From the NCBI GenBank assembly GCA_902781215.1, contig CACZIO010000005.1, positions 1 to 64,000 on the forward strand: a stretch of 64,000 nucleotides of DNA, given 5' to 3'. A program made the position numbers and the translations under genes. The stretch comes from an uncultured Lachnospiraceae bacterium. Lineage in GTDB: Bacteria > Bacillota > Clostridia > Lachnospirales > Lachnospiraceae. Every line of letters starts with the position of its first letter. Position 1 is the first letter of the stretch. Of the stretch, positions 45,895 through 57,887 are shown piece after piece. A model generated the notes under the pieces. It searched no databases, was not told where the DNA came from, and was given only the letters and a program-made list of their open reading frames with translations.

Positions 45895-47472
45895 ATGGGA
45901 ACATATCTGAATCCGGGCAACAGTGCGTTTACCGGAATAAGAAACGATATTTATATTGATAAGAGCGGACTGATCGAGCTCATGAATCAGACCATTGAAA
46001 CACCGCGCAGGCTGGTCTGTATCAGTCGTCCGCGCCGGTTTGGCAAGTCGTTTGCAGCGCAGATGCTGTGTGCCTATTACGATAAATCCTGCAATTCATT
46101 GAATCTGTTTCAGGACCTTGAGATTGCCGGAAAAAAAGACTTCATGACGCATCTCAACAGGTATGACGTAATCTACCTGAATATGACGGATGTGTTGGGG
46201 GAAACGAGCGCAAAAGATTTTATCGGATTCATCAAGCGAAATATTGTGAGGGAACTGGCAGAGGCATATCCGTCCCTGATTGTTGTAGAAGGGTTTGGCG
46301 CAACGCTGGTCAATGCTGTCCAGGCAGCCGGCAATAAGTTTATAATGATTATCGATGAATGGGACGCCCCGATTCGTGAGACGCCGGAAATACAACGCGA
46401 ATACCTGGAGTTTTTGCGCACGCTCTTTAAAAGTAGTGCAACAACGGCCAAAACCTTTGCGGCAGTCTACATGACAGGTATTTTGCCAATCAAAAAAGAC
46501 GGATCACAGTCAGCAGTTTCCGATTTTCAGGAATTCACCATGTTGAAGCCGGCAAAATTTGCACCCTATGTCGGGTTCACGGAGAAAGAGGTTCAGAAAC
46601 TGTGCGAACAGAGTGGCACAGACTTTTCAGAAATGAAGAGGTGGTATGATGGATACAGCCTGCGCGGCACGGGTTCGATCTATAACCCGAATTCCGTGAT
46701 CAAGGCAATCCTCTACAGCGATTTTGACTCGTATTGGACGGAATCTTCGGCAGCAAACAGTCTGCTGCAGTATATCAGTGCAGATGTGAACGGCCTCAGA
46801 AAAACCATCGCGGAACTGATCGGCGGGGTGGAGGTTTCTGTCGATACCAAAGGTTTTTCTAATGATCTGATCACCTTCAGAGGGCGGGACGACATACTGA
46901 CGTTGCTCATTCATCTGGGCTATCTGGCTTATGATGAGGTGACCAGAAAGGCGCGTATTCCCAATGAGGAGGTGCGGCTGGAATTTATGCGGTCGATCAG
47001 GGAGGACAGGAGTCCTGAGACGATAAAGCGTGTGCAGGAGAGCAGTCAGCTCATCATGGATACGATTCATATGAATGAGACAGCTGTGGCGGCACAGATT
47101 GAGAAAGTGCACATTGAAGCGACCAATCCCTTAAACGCAAACAATGAAAATTCCCTTCGCGCGGTCATCCAGCTGGCATATTTCAGTTACAAAGACTATT
47201 ACATGAAGATGGAGGAATTACCTGCCGGACACGGGTACGCAGACATTGTTTACCTGCCCAGGCAGGGAGAGACAGTTCCGGCACTGGTCATCGAACTGAA
47301 ATGGAATAAAACCGCGGACACTGCTGTTGAGCAGATCAGGCGGAATCAGTATCCGGAAGCACTTCGGGGCTTCAGCAGCGATATTCTGCTGGTTGGGATC
47401 AATTATGACAAAGACTTGCCGGCAGGGCAGCGCAGGTATACGTGTAAAATTGAAAAAGTGAACAGAGGATAA
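45895..47472 (+). CDS. AAA-ATPase-like / PD-(D/E)XK protein (DUF1703 type)
   Basis: A 525-residue protein with an N-terminal AAA-like NTPase: Walker A variant RPRRFGKS (45-52) and Walker B MIIDEWDAP (151-159). The C-terminal part has ADIVYLP then ALVIELKWNK, the D...ExK pattern of a PD-(D/E)XK nuclease-like domain. This protein type is abundant in gut Clostridia and Bacteroidetes, often in many copies; its role is unknown, with mobile-element or defence links proposed. The ATG at 45895 has GGAGG 8 bp upstream. A paralogue begins at 63189. fchA follows after 1 bp. Confidence 0.85.
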   Translation: MGTYLNPGNSAFTGIRNDIYIDKSGLIELMNQTIETPRRLVCISRPRRFGKSFAAQMLCAYYDKSCNSLNLFQDLEIAGKKDFMTHLNRYDVIYLNMTDVLGETSAKDFIGFIKRNIVRELAEAYPSLIVVEGFGATLVNAVQAAGNKFIMIIDEWDAPIRETPEIQREYLEFLRTLFKSSATTAKTFAAVYMTGILPIKKDGSQSAVSDFQEFTMLKPAKFAPYVGFTEKEVQKLCEQSGTDFSEMKRWYDGYSLRGTGSIYNPNSVIKAILYSDFDSYWTESSAANSLLQYISADVNGLRKTIAELIGGVEVSVDTKGFSNDLITFRGRDDILTLLIHLGYLAYDEVTRKARIPNEEVRLEFMRSIREDRSPETIKRVQESSQLIMDTIHMNETAVAAQIEKVHIEATNPLNANNENSLRAVIQLAYFSYKDYYMKMEELPAGHGYADIVYLPRQGETVPALVIELKWNKTADTAVEQIRRNQYPEALRGFSSDILLVGINYDKDLPAGQRRYTCKIEKVNRG

Positions 47473-47473
47473 C

Positions 47474-48097
47474 ATGATGAAAATGATCGATCACACCGTT
47501 ACATCTTTTACAGAGATCCTGGCGTCATCAGCGCCGGTGCCGGGCGGAGGCGGAGCGAGTTCCCTGGTGGGGGCCATCGGCATCGGGCTCGGGGACATGG
47601 TCGGCGAGCTCACGGTCGGGAAGAAGAAATACGCGGACGTGGAGGAGGACGTGAAGGCACTGATGGTCCGCGCCCAGGCCCTTCGCGAGAAGCTCCTGGA
47701 TTTGGTCGACGGCGACGCGGAGGCCTTTGCGCCGCTGGCCAGGGCCTATGGGATCCCCAAGGATGACCCGGACCGGGCCCGGATCATGGAGGAGGCCCTG
47801 CGGACGGCCTGCGGGGTTCCGCTGGAGATCATGCGCGCCTGCGGGGAGGCCATCGATATCATCGCGGAGTTTGCCCAAAAAGGCTCCCGTCTGGCCGTGT
47901 CCGACGCGGGCTGCGGCGCCATTCTCTGCAAGGCCGCCATGCAGGCCGCTTCACTCAATATTTATATCAACACCAGGTCCATGCAGGACCGGGAGACGGC
48001 AAAGGCGCTGGAAGACGAGGCGGATGCCCTGCTGAAAAAATACACGGCGGCGGCTGATGAGATCTTCGCGGGCGTGATGACGTCGATCCGGGGCTGA
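47474..48097 (+). CDS. Cyclodeaminase/cyclohydrolase family protein (FchA-like)
   Basis: A 207-residue all-helical protein of the FTCD-C family (SSAPVPGGGGASSLVGAIGIGLG; KKYADVEEDV; DAEAFAPLARAYGIPKDD). Members act as formimino-THF cyclodeaminase or methenyl-THF cyclohydrolase. It is 34 bp ahead of folD on the same strand, so it probably handles 5,10-methenyl-THF in the cytoplasm. It lies only 1 bp after the ATPase gene; whether they share a transcript by design or chance is unclear. Confidence 0.88.
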   Translation: MMKMIDHTVTSFTEILASSAPVPGGGGASSLVGAIGIGLGDMVGELTVGKKKYADVEEDVKALMVRAQALREKLLDLVDGDAEAFAPLARAYGIPKDDPDRARIMEEALRTACGVPLEIMRACGEAIDIIAEFAQKGSRLAVSDAGCGAILCKAAMQAASLNIYINTRSMQDRETAKALEDEADALLKKYTAAADEIFAGVMTSIRG

Positions 48098-48131
48098 GCT
48101 TATGCGGGATTAAAAAAGGGGAGGTCTTTCC

Positions 48132-49007
48132 ATGGCAAGGATACTGAAGGGAAAAGAAGTGGCGGATGCGCTCACAGCGAGGATGCAGCAGGATGTGGAG
48201 GAGCTGAAGGCGCAGGGCGTCACACCGACCCTGTGCATTTTCCGGGTCGGGGAGCGGCCCGACGACCTGGCCTATGAGCGGGGCGCGACGAAGCGCGCCC
48301 AGGCAGCGGGCGTCAAGGTGAAAAATCTCATCCTGCCCGCGGACGTTCCGCAGGATGTGTTTGACCGGGAGCTCAACAGAGTGAATAAGGATGACACCAT
48401 CCACGGGATCCTGCTCTTCATGCCCCTGCCTAAACATCTGGACACGGAGCGGGCCAGGCAGATGCTCAATCCCGCCAAGGACGTCGATGGTTGCACGGAC
48501 CTGTCCCTGGCCGGCGTCTTCACCAATACGAAGACGGGATTTCCGCCCTGCACGGCCCAGGCGGCTATGGAGATCCTCCATCATTTTGACATCCCCGTCA
48601 GCGGGAAAAAGGCAGCGGTCATCGGCCGCTCCCTGGTCATCGGCCGCCCTGTCGGCATGATGCTCATGCATGAGAATGCGACCGTGGTCAACTGTCACAC
48701 CCGCACGATCGACGTGCCCTCGATCACCCGCGAGGCGGACATCCTGATCGCGGCGGCGGGCAGGCTCCACAGCGTCACGCGGGACTTCACCAATCCGGAC
48801 CAGGTCGTGATCGACGTCGGCATCAACTGGGACGAGGAAAAGGGCGGCATCTCCGGCGATGTCGCGTTTGAGGATGTCGAGCCGCATGTGCAGGCCATCA
48901 CACCGGTGCCGGGCGGTGTCGGAAGCGTCACCTCCAGTGTCCTGATCGGGCATGTGATCGAGGCCGCGAAGCGGACGCAGAGCGCAGGGATCGCAGGCAG
49001 GGTTTGA
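48132..49007 (+). CDS. folD: FolD-family methylene-THF dehydrogenase, probable loss of cyclohydrolase residues
   Basis: A 291-residue FolD-family protein. The NAD(P) Rossmann part AAVIGRSLVIGRPVGMML, KDVDG (116-120) and PVPGGVGSVTSS are conserved. In the N-terminal domain the usual Y-x-x-x-K reads Y48-E-R-G-A52, and the usual Q before LPLP is F96 (FMPLP). In characterised FolD these Lys and Gln residues are required for cyclohydrolase activity. The FchA-like gene directly upstream could supply that step. GGGGAGG precedes the ATG. The stop almost touches the convergent araC-type gene. Confidence 0.85.
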   Translation: MARILKGKEVADALTARMQQDVEELKAQGVTPTLCIFRVGERPDDLAYERGATKRAQAAGVKVKNLILPADVPQDVFDRELNRVNKDDTIHGILLFMPLPKHLDTERARQMLNPAKDVDGCTDLSLAGVFTNTKTGFPPCTAQAAMEILHHFDIPVSGKKAAVIGRSLVIGRPVGMMLMHENATVVNCHTRTIDVPSITREADILIAAAGRLHSVTRDFTNPDQVVIDVGINWDEEKGGISGDVAFEDVEPHVQAITPVPGGVGSVTSSVLIGHVIEAAKRTQSAGIAGRV

Positions 49008-49008
49008 T

Positions 49009-49881
49009 TCACGGATTCTCCTCGTTCCAGGCCTGGAGCTGCCTGCGGAAGTCGGAGGGGGACATGCCGGTCTGCTTGTGGAAGAGCCGGCTGAAATAGA
49101 GGGGGTTGTCGTAGCCGACCAGCTCGGAGATCTCCGAGACGTTGTGGTCCGAGGTCTCCAGCAGGCTCTGGGCGGCGGAGATCCTAAGGGAGATCAGGTA
49201 CTGGGCAGGGGAGGAGCCGGTGTACTCCCGGAAGCTCCTGGTGAACCAGCTGACACTCAGGCCCAGGCTCTGGGCGTAATCGCCGATGGAGATGGGCTCG
49301 CTGTAGTGCTCATGAAAATAGTTGACGGCCGTATTCATCTGGCCCGCCATGTGGGGAGACCTGCGGCGGGTCTTTTTTTCGTCCAGACGGCTGAGCAGGA
49401 TGAAGAGGAGGTGGAGGCGGTAGATGCAGGACTCCTCGTAGTGGGGCCGGCAGGCGCGCAGCTCCTCGATGATCTGGCGGAAAATATGGCTGTATTCCAG
49501 CGAGGTGCCGGTGTGGATGACGTGTTCGCCGTCCCGGAAGCCGTATCTGCGCAGGATGTTGGTGACATTGCTGCCCGTGAAGTGGACCCAGTACACCTCT
49601 GTGTGGTCCGCCCCGTAATAATAATAGCGCTGCTCCTCCCGGGGCCGGTAGAGGACCATGTTGCCGGCCGGGACGATGTGTTCCTTCCCGTTGAAATAAA
49701 AGTGGCCCTTGCCGGCGGTGACATAGAGCAGCTGAAAGTCCACCCTGCCGCGGGGGCGGTGGGTCGGCAGCTTGGTTGTTGTCATCAGCCGGTAGGTGCC
49801 GCAACTCCCCACAAACAGCGGGTGTTTCCTGTCCTTGAAATCAATTCTGGAATTGTGCCAGTAGGCGCTGTCTACAAACAT
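49009..49881 (-). CDS. AraC-family transcriptional regulator
   Basis: A 290-residue regulator. The N-terminal cupin-like sugar-sensing domain (about 30-140; GKGHFYFNGKEHIVPAGNMV) is followed by two helix-turn-helix motifs (about 190-285; ISIGDYAQSLGLSVSWFTRSF and YDNPLYFSRLFHKQTGMSPSDFR), the AraC signature. It is transcribed divergently from the beta-galactosidase gene 788 bp away and is the likely regulator of lacZ and the symporter. The effector is not known. Confidence 0.92.
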   Translation of the reverse strand: MFVDSAYWHNSRIDFKDRKHPLFVGSCGTYRLMTTTKLPTHRPRGRVDFQLLYVTAGKGHFYFNGKEHIVPAGNMVLYRPREEQRYYYYGADHTEVYWVHFTGSNVTNILRRYGFRDGEHVIHTGTSLEYSHIFRQIIEELRACRPHYEESCIYRLHLLFILLSRLDEKKTRRRSPHMAGQMNTAVNYFHEHYSEPISIGDYAQSLGLSVSWFTRSFREYTGSSPAQYLISLRISAAQSLLETSDHNVSEISELVGYDNPLYFSRLFHKQTGMSPSDFRRQLQAWNEENP

Positions 49882-50287
49882 CTATTTTCCCTGTTCTTTT
49901 CCTCTTATTTCCTGTTCTTTCCCCTGTTCTCTTCCTTATTCTTTTCCTGTCCTTTTCCCTTTTCTTTTTCCGTTCCTTGCATGCCCGGAACACGAAGTGC
50001 CCTGCTCTTGTGACCGGCGGCGCGGCAGCCGGATCCGCATTCTCCTGACAGTCGGTTTACAGAAGCAGAGGGTCCCTATTACTGTAGCTTTAGAGCAGAG
50101 ACATCCGTGTGAGCCGAAATCAGGGTTGTCTCTGCCACAGTCTTATATGTTCGGTCTTTTGCGTCGTTTTTATTTAAATAGTGTACCATTTTGTGCATGT
50201 TCTGTCTATCACAGTTTATGTTCAAAGGATACCGGCTGTCGTATCATTACTGCAGGAGCAACGCCAAAGACCGAATTATCACATAAT

Positions 50288-50328
50288 ACGCGCGTATAAC
50301 CGTTAAATAGATGAAATATGACGCGCGT
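50288..50328. promoter_or_regulatory. Candidate operator: paired ACGCGCGT palindromes
   Basis: The self-complementary octamer ACGCGCGT occurs at 50288-50295 and 50321-50328, 33 bp (about three helical turns) apart, between the divergent AraC regulator and lacZ. The rest of 49882-50476 shows no gene or clear promoter. Confidence 0.4.
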
Positions 50329-50476
50329 GAAGCAGAAACCGCACAGGAACGGAGCGGGAAAACAAAAGGGGTCTGAGGGAGTCTTTTTGTTCAAAAAAAT
50401 GCATGGAACATGAACAATCGTGCTCTCAATAATCGATTCGGGACAGGGACGCCGTTTTTGTGCATGTCGGGATATA

Positions 50477-50632
50477 AGGATCTGTTCATAAATAATCTTT
50501 CAATCTGACTTGCCCGAATCAGTATATCCTGCGTTGTCGTCAGTCGCCGCAGCCCGCTGCGACTCCTTCCTCCGCCTTGACTATGCTGATTCGTTCTTCG
50601 TCAGAATTAAAAGCAATTTGTGAACAGCTCCT
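50477..50632. mobile_element. MITE-like element before lacZ
   Basis: A 156-bp segment bounded by terminal inverted repeats AGGATCTGTTCATAAAT and ATTTGTGAACAGCTCCT (15 of 17 matching) with inner inverted copies of CGAATCAGTAT and ATGCTGATTCG. It codes for nothing and ends 25 bp before the lacZ ribosome site. No clear target duplication was found. Confidence 0.65.
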
Positions 50633-50645
50633 AAATTAAGTTTGA

Positions 50646-54107
<3,462 letters not shown>

Positions 54108-54110
54108 GGA

Positions 54111-54185
54111 AATTTCCACGCACGCGGGGAATCCGGCGGCCGCATTGCAGTTTGCCGGGTATTTGGGTCGGGATTTCCACGCACG
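54111..54185. repeat. Direct repeat after lacZ
   Basis: ATTTCCACGCACGC occurs at about 54115 and 54172, separated by GC-rich sequence. Short and of unknown role. Confidence 0.4.
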
Positions 54186-54258
54186 CCGGAGGTAGATCCC
54201 TGCTGATCGCATCGGAGAACTACAGCCGGGGATTTACCGCCATACACATGAAGAGCAA

Positions 54259-54283
54259 GTGCTGCTGCTCTGGTGAGCGGCAC
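54259..54283 (+). repeat. Hairpin before the symporter gene
   Basis: TGCTGCTC-TGGT-GAGCGGCA, a wobble-paired 8-bp stem closely related to the hairpin before parA (35144-35163). Confidence 0.5.
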
Positions 54284-54326
54284 AAATTGAATGATTGGAA
54301 GCAGTAAAACCGGGAAAGGAGAACAT

Positions 54327-55724
54327 ATGGAAGAGAAGAGATATCTGAAATGGTACAACAAGGTCGGTTACGGTTCGGGAGATATCGCGGGCAATGTAGT
54401 CTACGCCCTGCTGAGCGCCTTTGTCATGATCTTCCTGACCGACACGGTGGGCATGAACGCCGGCGTCGTGGGAACCCTGATCGCGGTCTCCAAGCTTTTT
54501 GACGGTGTCAGCGACATCTTTTTCGGGTCCCTGATCGACAAGACGCACAGCAAAATGGGCAAGGCCCGCCCCTGGATGCTGTACGGGTATTTCGGCTGCG
54601 CCGTCTGCCTGGTCGCCATCTTCTGCATCCCGGCGGGGGTGAGCGCCACGGCCCAGTACGCCTGGTTTTTCATCGCCTACACCCTGCTGAACGCGGGCTT
54701 CTACACGGCCAACAACATCGCCTATTCGGCCCTTACGGCCCTGGTCACCAAAAACAACCAGGAGCGCGTCCAGATGGGATCGATCCGCTTCATGTTCGCC
54801 TTCGGCACCAGCATGCTGATCCAGACCATCACGGTGGGTCTGGTTGCCCGCTTCGGCGGCGGGGCGGCGGCCTGGCGGACGGTCGCCATCATCTACGCCA
54901 TCGTCGGCGTGATCTCCAACACCCTCTCCGTCCTGTCTGTCCGGGAGCTGTCCCCGGAGGAGCTGGCGGACGAGGAGGAGGCAAAGGCAGCGGCGCAGGC
55001 GGAGGAAAAATATACCCTCATCGATGCCTTCGGCCTTCTGATCCGCAACAAATACTATCTCATGATCTGCGGTTCCTATATCCTGATGCAGATCTATACG
55101 GCGACCCTCAACATGGGCATCTACTACATGACCTATATCCTGCACAATGCCAGCCTGCTGGGCGTCTTTTCCTGGGCCATCAACATTCCCATGATCATCG
55201 GCCTCCTGTTCACGCCGACCCTGGTCGCCCGTTTTAAGGGCATGTATAAGCTGAACCTGTTCGGCTACACCCTGGGTACGATCGGCCGTCTGGGCGTCGT
55301 CCTGGCCGGCTACATGGGCAGCATTCCGCTCATGCTGGCCTGCACGGCCGTCGCCGCCATCGGCATGAGCCCTCTGCAGGGCGATATGAACGCCCTGATC
55401 GCCACCTGTTCTGAGTACACATATCTGCAGACCGGCAAGCGGGTCGATGGAACCATGTACTCCTGTACCTCGCTGGGCACCAAGCTCGGCGGCGGGATCG
55501 GCACTGCGCTGGCCGGCTGGCTTCTCGCATTCTCCGGCTATGTCGGCGGCGCGGCCGTGCAGACGGCGTCCTGCCTGACCATGCTGCATGTCATGTACCT
55601 GTGGATCCCCATGGGCATCAACCTGGTCATCACCATCGTCCTGTCCCGGCTCAATGTCGAGCAGGCCGTGGAGGAGCGCCGGGCGGCCAATCACGCGGCG
55701 CACAGGCAGGAAGCAGATGTCTGA
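54327..55724 (+). CDS. GPH-family sugar:cation symporter
   Basis: A 465-residue membrane protein of the glycoside-pentoside-hexuronide (MelB-like) family with about 12 hydrophobic segments. Near the N-terminus, YGSGDIAGNVVYALLSAFVM and GVSDIFFGSLIDKTHSKMGKARPWML match the family (MelB-like cation-site Asp and the loop DKTHSKMGKARPW). It probably brings a galactoside into the cell with H+ or Na+ for the upstream beta-galactosidase. The ATG at 54327 has AAAGGAG at 6 bp. lacZ lies 219 bp upstream, with the hairpin 54259-54283 between. Confidence 0.9.
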   Translation: MEEKRYLKWYNKVGYGSGDIAGNVVYALLSAFVMIFLTDTVGMNAGVVGTLIAVSKLFDGVSDIFFGSLIDKTHSKMGKARPWMLYGYFGCAVCLVAIFCIPAGVSATAQYAWFFIAYTLLNAGFYTANNIAYSALTALVTKNNQERVQMGSIRFMFAFGTSMLIQTITVGLVARFGGGAAAWRTVAIIYAIVGVISNTLSVLSVRELSPEELADEEEAKAAAQAEEKYTLIDAFGLLIRNKYYLMICGSYILMQIYTATLNMGIYYMTYILHNASLLGVFSWAINIPMIIGLLFTPTLVARFKGMYKLNLFGYTLGTIGRLGVVLAGYMGSIPLMLACTAVAAIGMSPLQGDMNALIATCSEYTYLQTGKRVDGTMYSCTSLGTKLGGGIGTALAGWLLAFSGYVGGAAVQTASCLTMLHVMYLWIPMGINLVITIVLSRLNVEQAVEERRAANHAAHRQEADV

Positions 55725-55751
55725 CACTGGTAATCAGCACGCGGCCTGCAG

Positions 55752-55792
55752 CTGTCAATGTGTCCCCGGACAAGCGCAGGACACATTGACAG
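55752..55792 (+). terminator. Long hairpin after the symporter gene
   Basis: CTGTCAATGTGTCC and GGACACATTGACAG form a perfect 14-bp stem. Only AACAAGG follows, so it is a weak intrinsic terminator at best; it may stabilise the 3' end. Confidence 0.6.
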
Positions 55793-55910
55793 AACAAGGA
55801 ATGTAAAAAACGAAACAAAGGGTCTTTCGGGAGAATCCTCCTGTTATGAATCCGCCGGTTATTCCCGCATTTCCCCATGCCGGAGTAACCGGTGTTTTCG
55901 TAAATGTGCT

Positions 55911-55974
55911 GTGGAAACGTTTCCTATTTTTGTACACTTTTACCCTTGTTGAAGGGTTTGGACGGTACTACAAT
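55911..55974 (+). promoter_or_regulatory. Candidate cstA promoter with cre-like site
   Basis: GTGGAAACGTTTCCTA (55911-55926) resembles the CcpA-binding cre element and contains the palindrome GGAAACGTTTCC. TTGTTG (55946-55951), 17 bp, TACAAT (55969-55974) follows. The cre lies upstream of the -35, a position often linked to activation. About 220 nt of leader precede cstA. Confidence 0.5.
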
Positions 55975-56197
55975 ATAAGCGCTTCAGGAAAAGTTGTGTC
56001 CTGCACACAGCTTTTTCATTTTTGCGCGCACTTTCTCAGGAGTGCCTGCCGAACAGGACAGGATCAGTGCAGGCGGGATCATCCCGCCCGGGGGGAATCT
56101 TCACATGATCCGCATCCTGTATAGAGAAGACCGCCTGTCTAAGCTCCACGCACAGGACCTGTCCGGCCCCGCCGGACTGCTGAAAGGAGGAGTTTGT

Positions 56198-57700
56198 ATG
56201 ATCAGCTTTATAATCTGTCTGTTATTGATCGTTCTCGGCTATTTTACCTATGGCAAGGTCGTCGAGAGCACCTTTGCCCCGGATGACCGGGAGACGCCCG
56301 CCGTGGCAATCAACGACGGAGTCGACTTCGTCGTCATGCCCCAGTGGAAGCTGTTCCTGATCCAGCTGCTGAACATTGCCGGACTTGGACCTATCTTCGG
56401 CGCCATGCAGGGTGCCCTGTGGGGCCCGGTCGTGTTCCTGTGGATCACCTTCGGCACCATCTTTGCCGGCGGTGTGCACGACTATTTTTCCGGTATGCTG
56501 TCCGAGCGTAACCGCGGCGCCTCGATCTCGGAGGTCACCGGCATCTATCTGGGCTCCGCAATGAAAAACGTCATGCGTGTCTTCTCCGTGATCCTTCTGG
56601 TCATGGTCGGCACGGTCTTTGCGGTCGGCCCCGCCGGCCTCCTGGTCAAGCTTCTGACCGAAAAGGGTGTGACCGGCCCGCTGGCCTCCACGACAGTCTG
56701 GCTGACCATCATCCTGATCTATTATTTCATCGCAACCTTTATTTCCATCGACAAGATCATCGGAAAGATCTATCCCCTGTTCGGCATCTGCCTGATCCTC
56801 ATGGCGATCGGTGTGGCAATCGGCCTTCCCATGCACGGCTATCACATTCCGGAGCTGTTCTCCAATTTCCGCAGCATGCACCCCGCGGGAACACCGGTGT
56901 GGAGCTTCATGTTCATCACGGTCGCCTGCGGCGCGATCTCCGGTTTCCATGCGACCCAGTCCCCTCTGATGGCCCGGTGCCTCAAGAGTGAGAAACAGGG
57001 CAGGTTCGTTTTCTACGGCGCCATGGCGTCCGAGGGTGTCATCGCCCTGATCTGGGCAGCGGCCGGCTGCGCCATTTATGAGAAGACCGGCGGTCTGAGC
57101 ACCGGCCTGCAGGAGATCCTGGCGGGCGGTCAGTCCGCGGCCATCTACGATGTCTGTGTGAGGACCATGGGATCCGTCGGCGTCATCCTGGCCATGCTGG
57201 GCGTCGTCGCCTGCCCCATCACCTCCGGCGATACGGCCTTCCGTTCCGCCCGTCTGACCCTGGCTGACTGGATGAAGCTGGACCAGGGCACCTGGCAGAA
57301 CCGCCTGAAACTCTGCATCCCCGTCCTGGGCATCGGTGCTTTCCTGGGCTACGGCAACACGCTGGGCCTTCTGAGCTATCAGGTCATCTGGAGATATTTC
57401 AGCTGGTCCAACCAGACCCTGGCCATGATCGTCCTCTGGGCAGGTGCGACCTACCTGGCAAAGGAGAGAAAGAACTACTGGATCGGTGCCGTGCCGGCTA
57501 CCTTCATGAGCGCGGTCTCTTCGACCTATTTCGTGATGGCGCCCGAGTGCCTGGGTCTGATCCCCTTCTTTAAGAACAATGTCGCGGTGGCCTATCCCTT
57601 CGGGATCATCTTTGCCGTCGCCATGCTGGCCATCTTCATCGTGAAGACCAGAAAATATGCGGACAGCAATGCATCCGCAGTGCATAATGCGCATGCATAA
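56198..57700 (+). CDS. cstA: CstA-family carbon starvation protein / transporter
   Basis: A 500-residue membrane protein with about 13 hydrophobic segments. It matches the CstA family in NIAGLGPIFGAMQGALWGP, CGAISGFHATQSPLMARC and ACPITSGDTAFRSARL. Members import pyruvate or peptides. The ATG at 56198 has AAAGGAGG 7 bp upstream; a longer reading frame upstream has no conserved sequence. It is preceded by a cre-like site and followed by a repeat-type terminator. Confidence 0.93.
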   Translation: MISFIICLLLIVLGYFTYGKVVESTFAPDDRETPAVAINDGVDFVVMPQWKLFLIQLLNIAGLGPIFGAMQGALWGPVVFLWITFGTIFAGGVHDYFSGMLSERNRGASISEVTGIYLGSAMKNVMRVFSVILLVMVGTVFAVGPAGLLVKLLTEKGVTGPLASTTVWLTIILIYYFIATFISIDKIIGKIYPLFGICLILMAIGVAIGLPMHGYHIPELFSNFRSMHPAGTPVWSFMFITVACGAISGFHATQSPLMARCLKSEKQGRFVFYGAMASEGVIALIWAAAGCAIYEKTGGLSTGLQEILAGGQSAAIYDVCVRTMGSVGVILAMLGVVACPITSGDTAFRSARLTLADWMKLDQGTWQNRLKLCIPVLGIGAFLGYGNTLGLLSYQVIWRYFSWSNQTLAMIVLWAGATYLAKERKNYWIGAVPATFMSAVSSTYFVMAPECLGLIPFFKNNVAVAYPFGIIFAVAMLAIFIVKTRKYADSNASAVHNAHA

Positions 57701-57707
57701 TGCAATT

Positions 57708-57756
57708 GAAAAAATACCGGCGTATTCTCGTGACGTAAGACGTGAGTCAGCCGGAC
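57708..57756 (-). terminator. Terminator-like dispersed repeat, copy 2
   Basis: GAAAAAATACCGGC...GCCGGAC: on the minus strand it closely matches 75-122 including the central CTCACG...GTCACGAG and the T-run. The T-run is on the minus strand, so it would not terminate cstA efficiently. Confidence 0.5.
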
Positions 57757-57887
57757 ACTATTAAATGAGCGTTTTGGCGTGCAATTGAGAGGGGCCCCGC
57801 GGAGGTGTGTATCCCGGGGCTCCAACGGAGCGCATCTTGCGCTTGTGTAAGTGGAAGGAGCCGCCGCGGAGACGGCGGAGGAAGGAA

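Noticed and set aside
55994..56197. N-terminal extension of CstA
   Set aside because: The frame is open but lacks hydrophobic or conserved sequence, and AAAGGAGG precedes the ATG at 56198.
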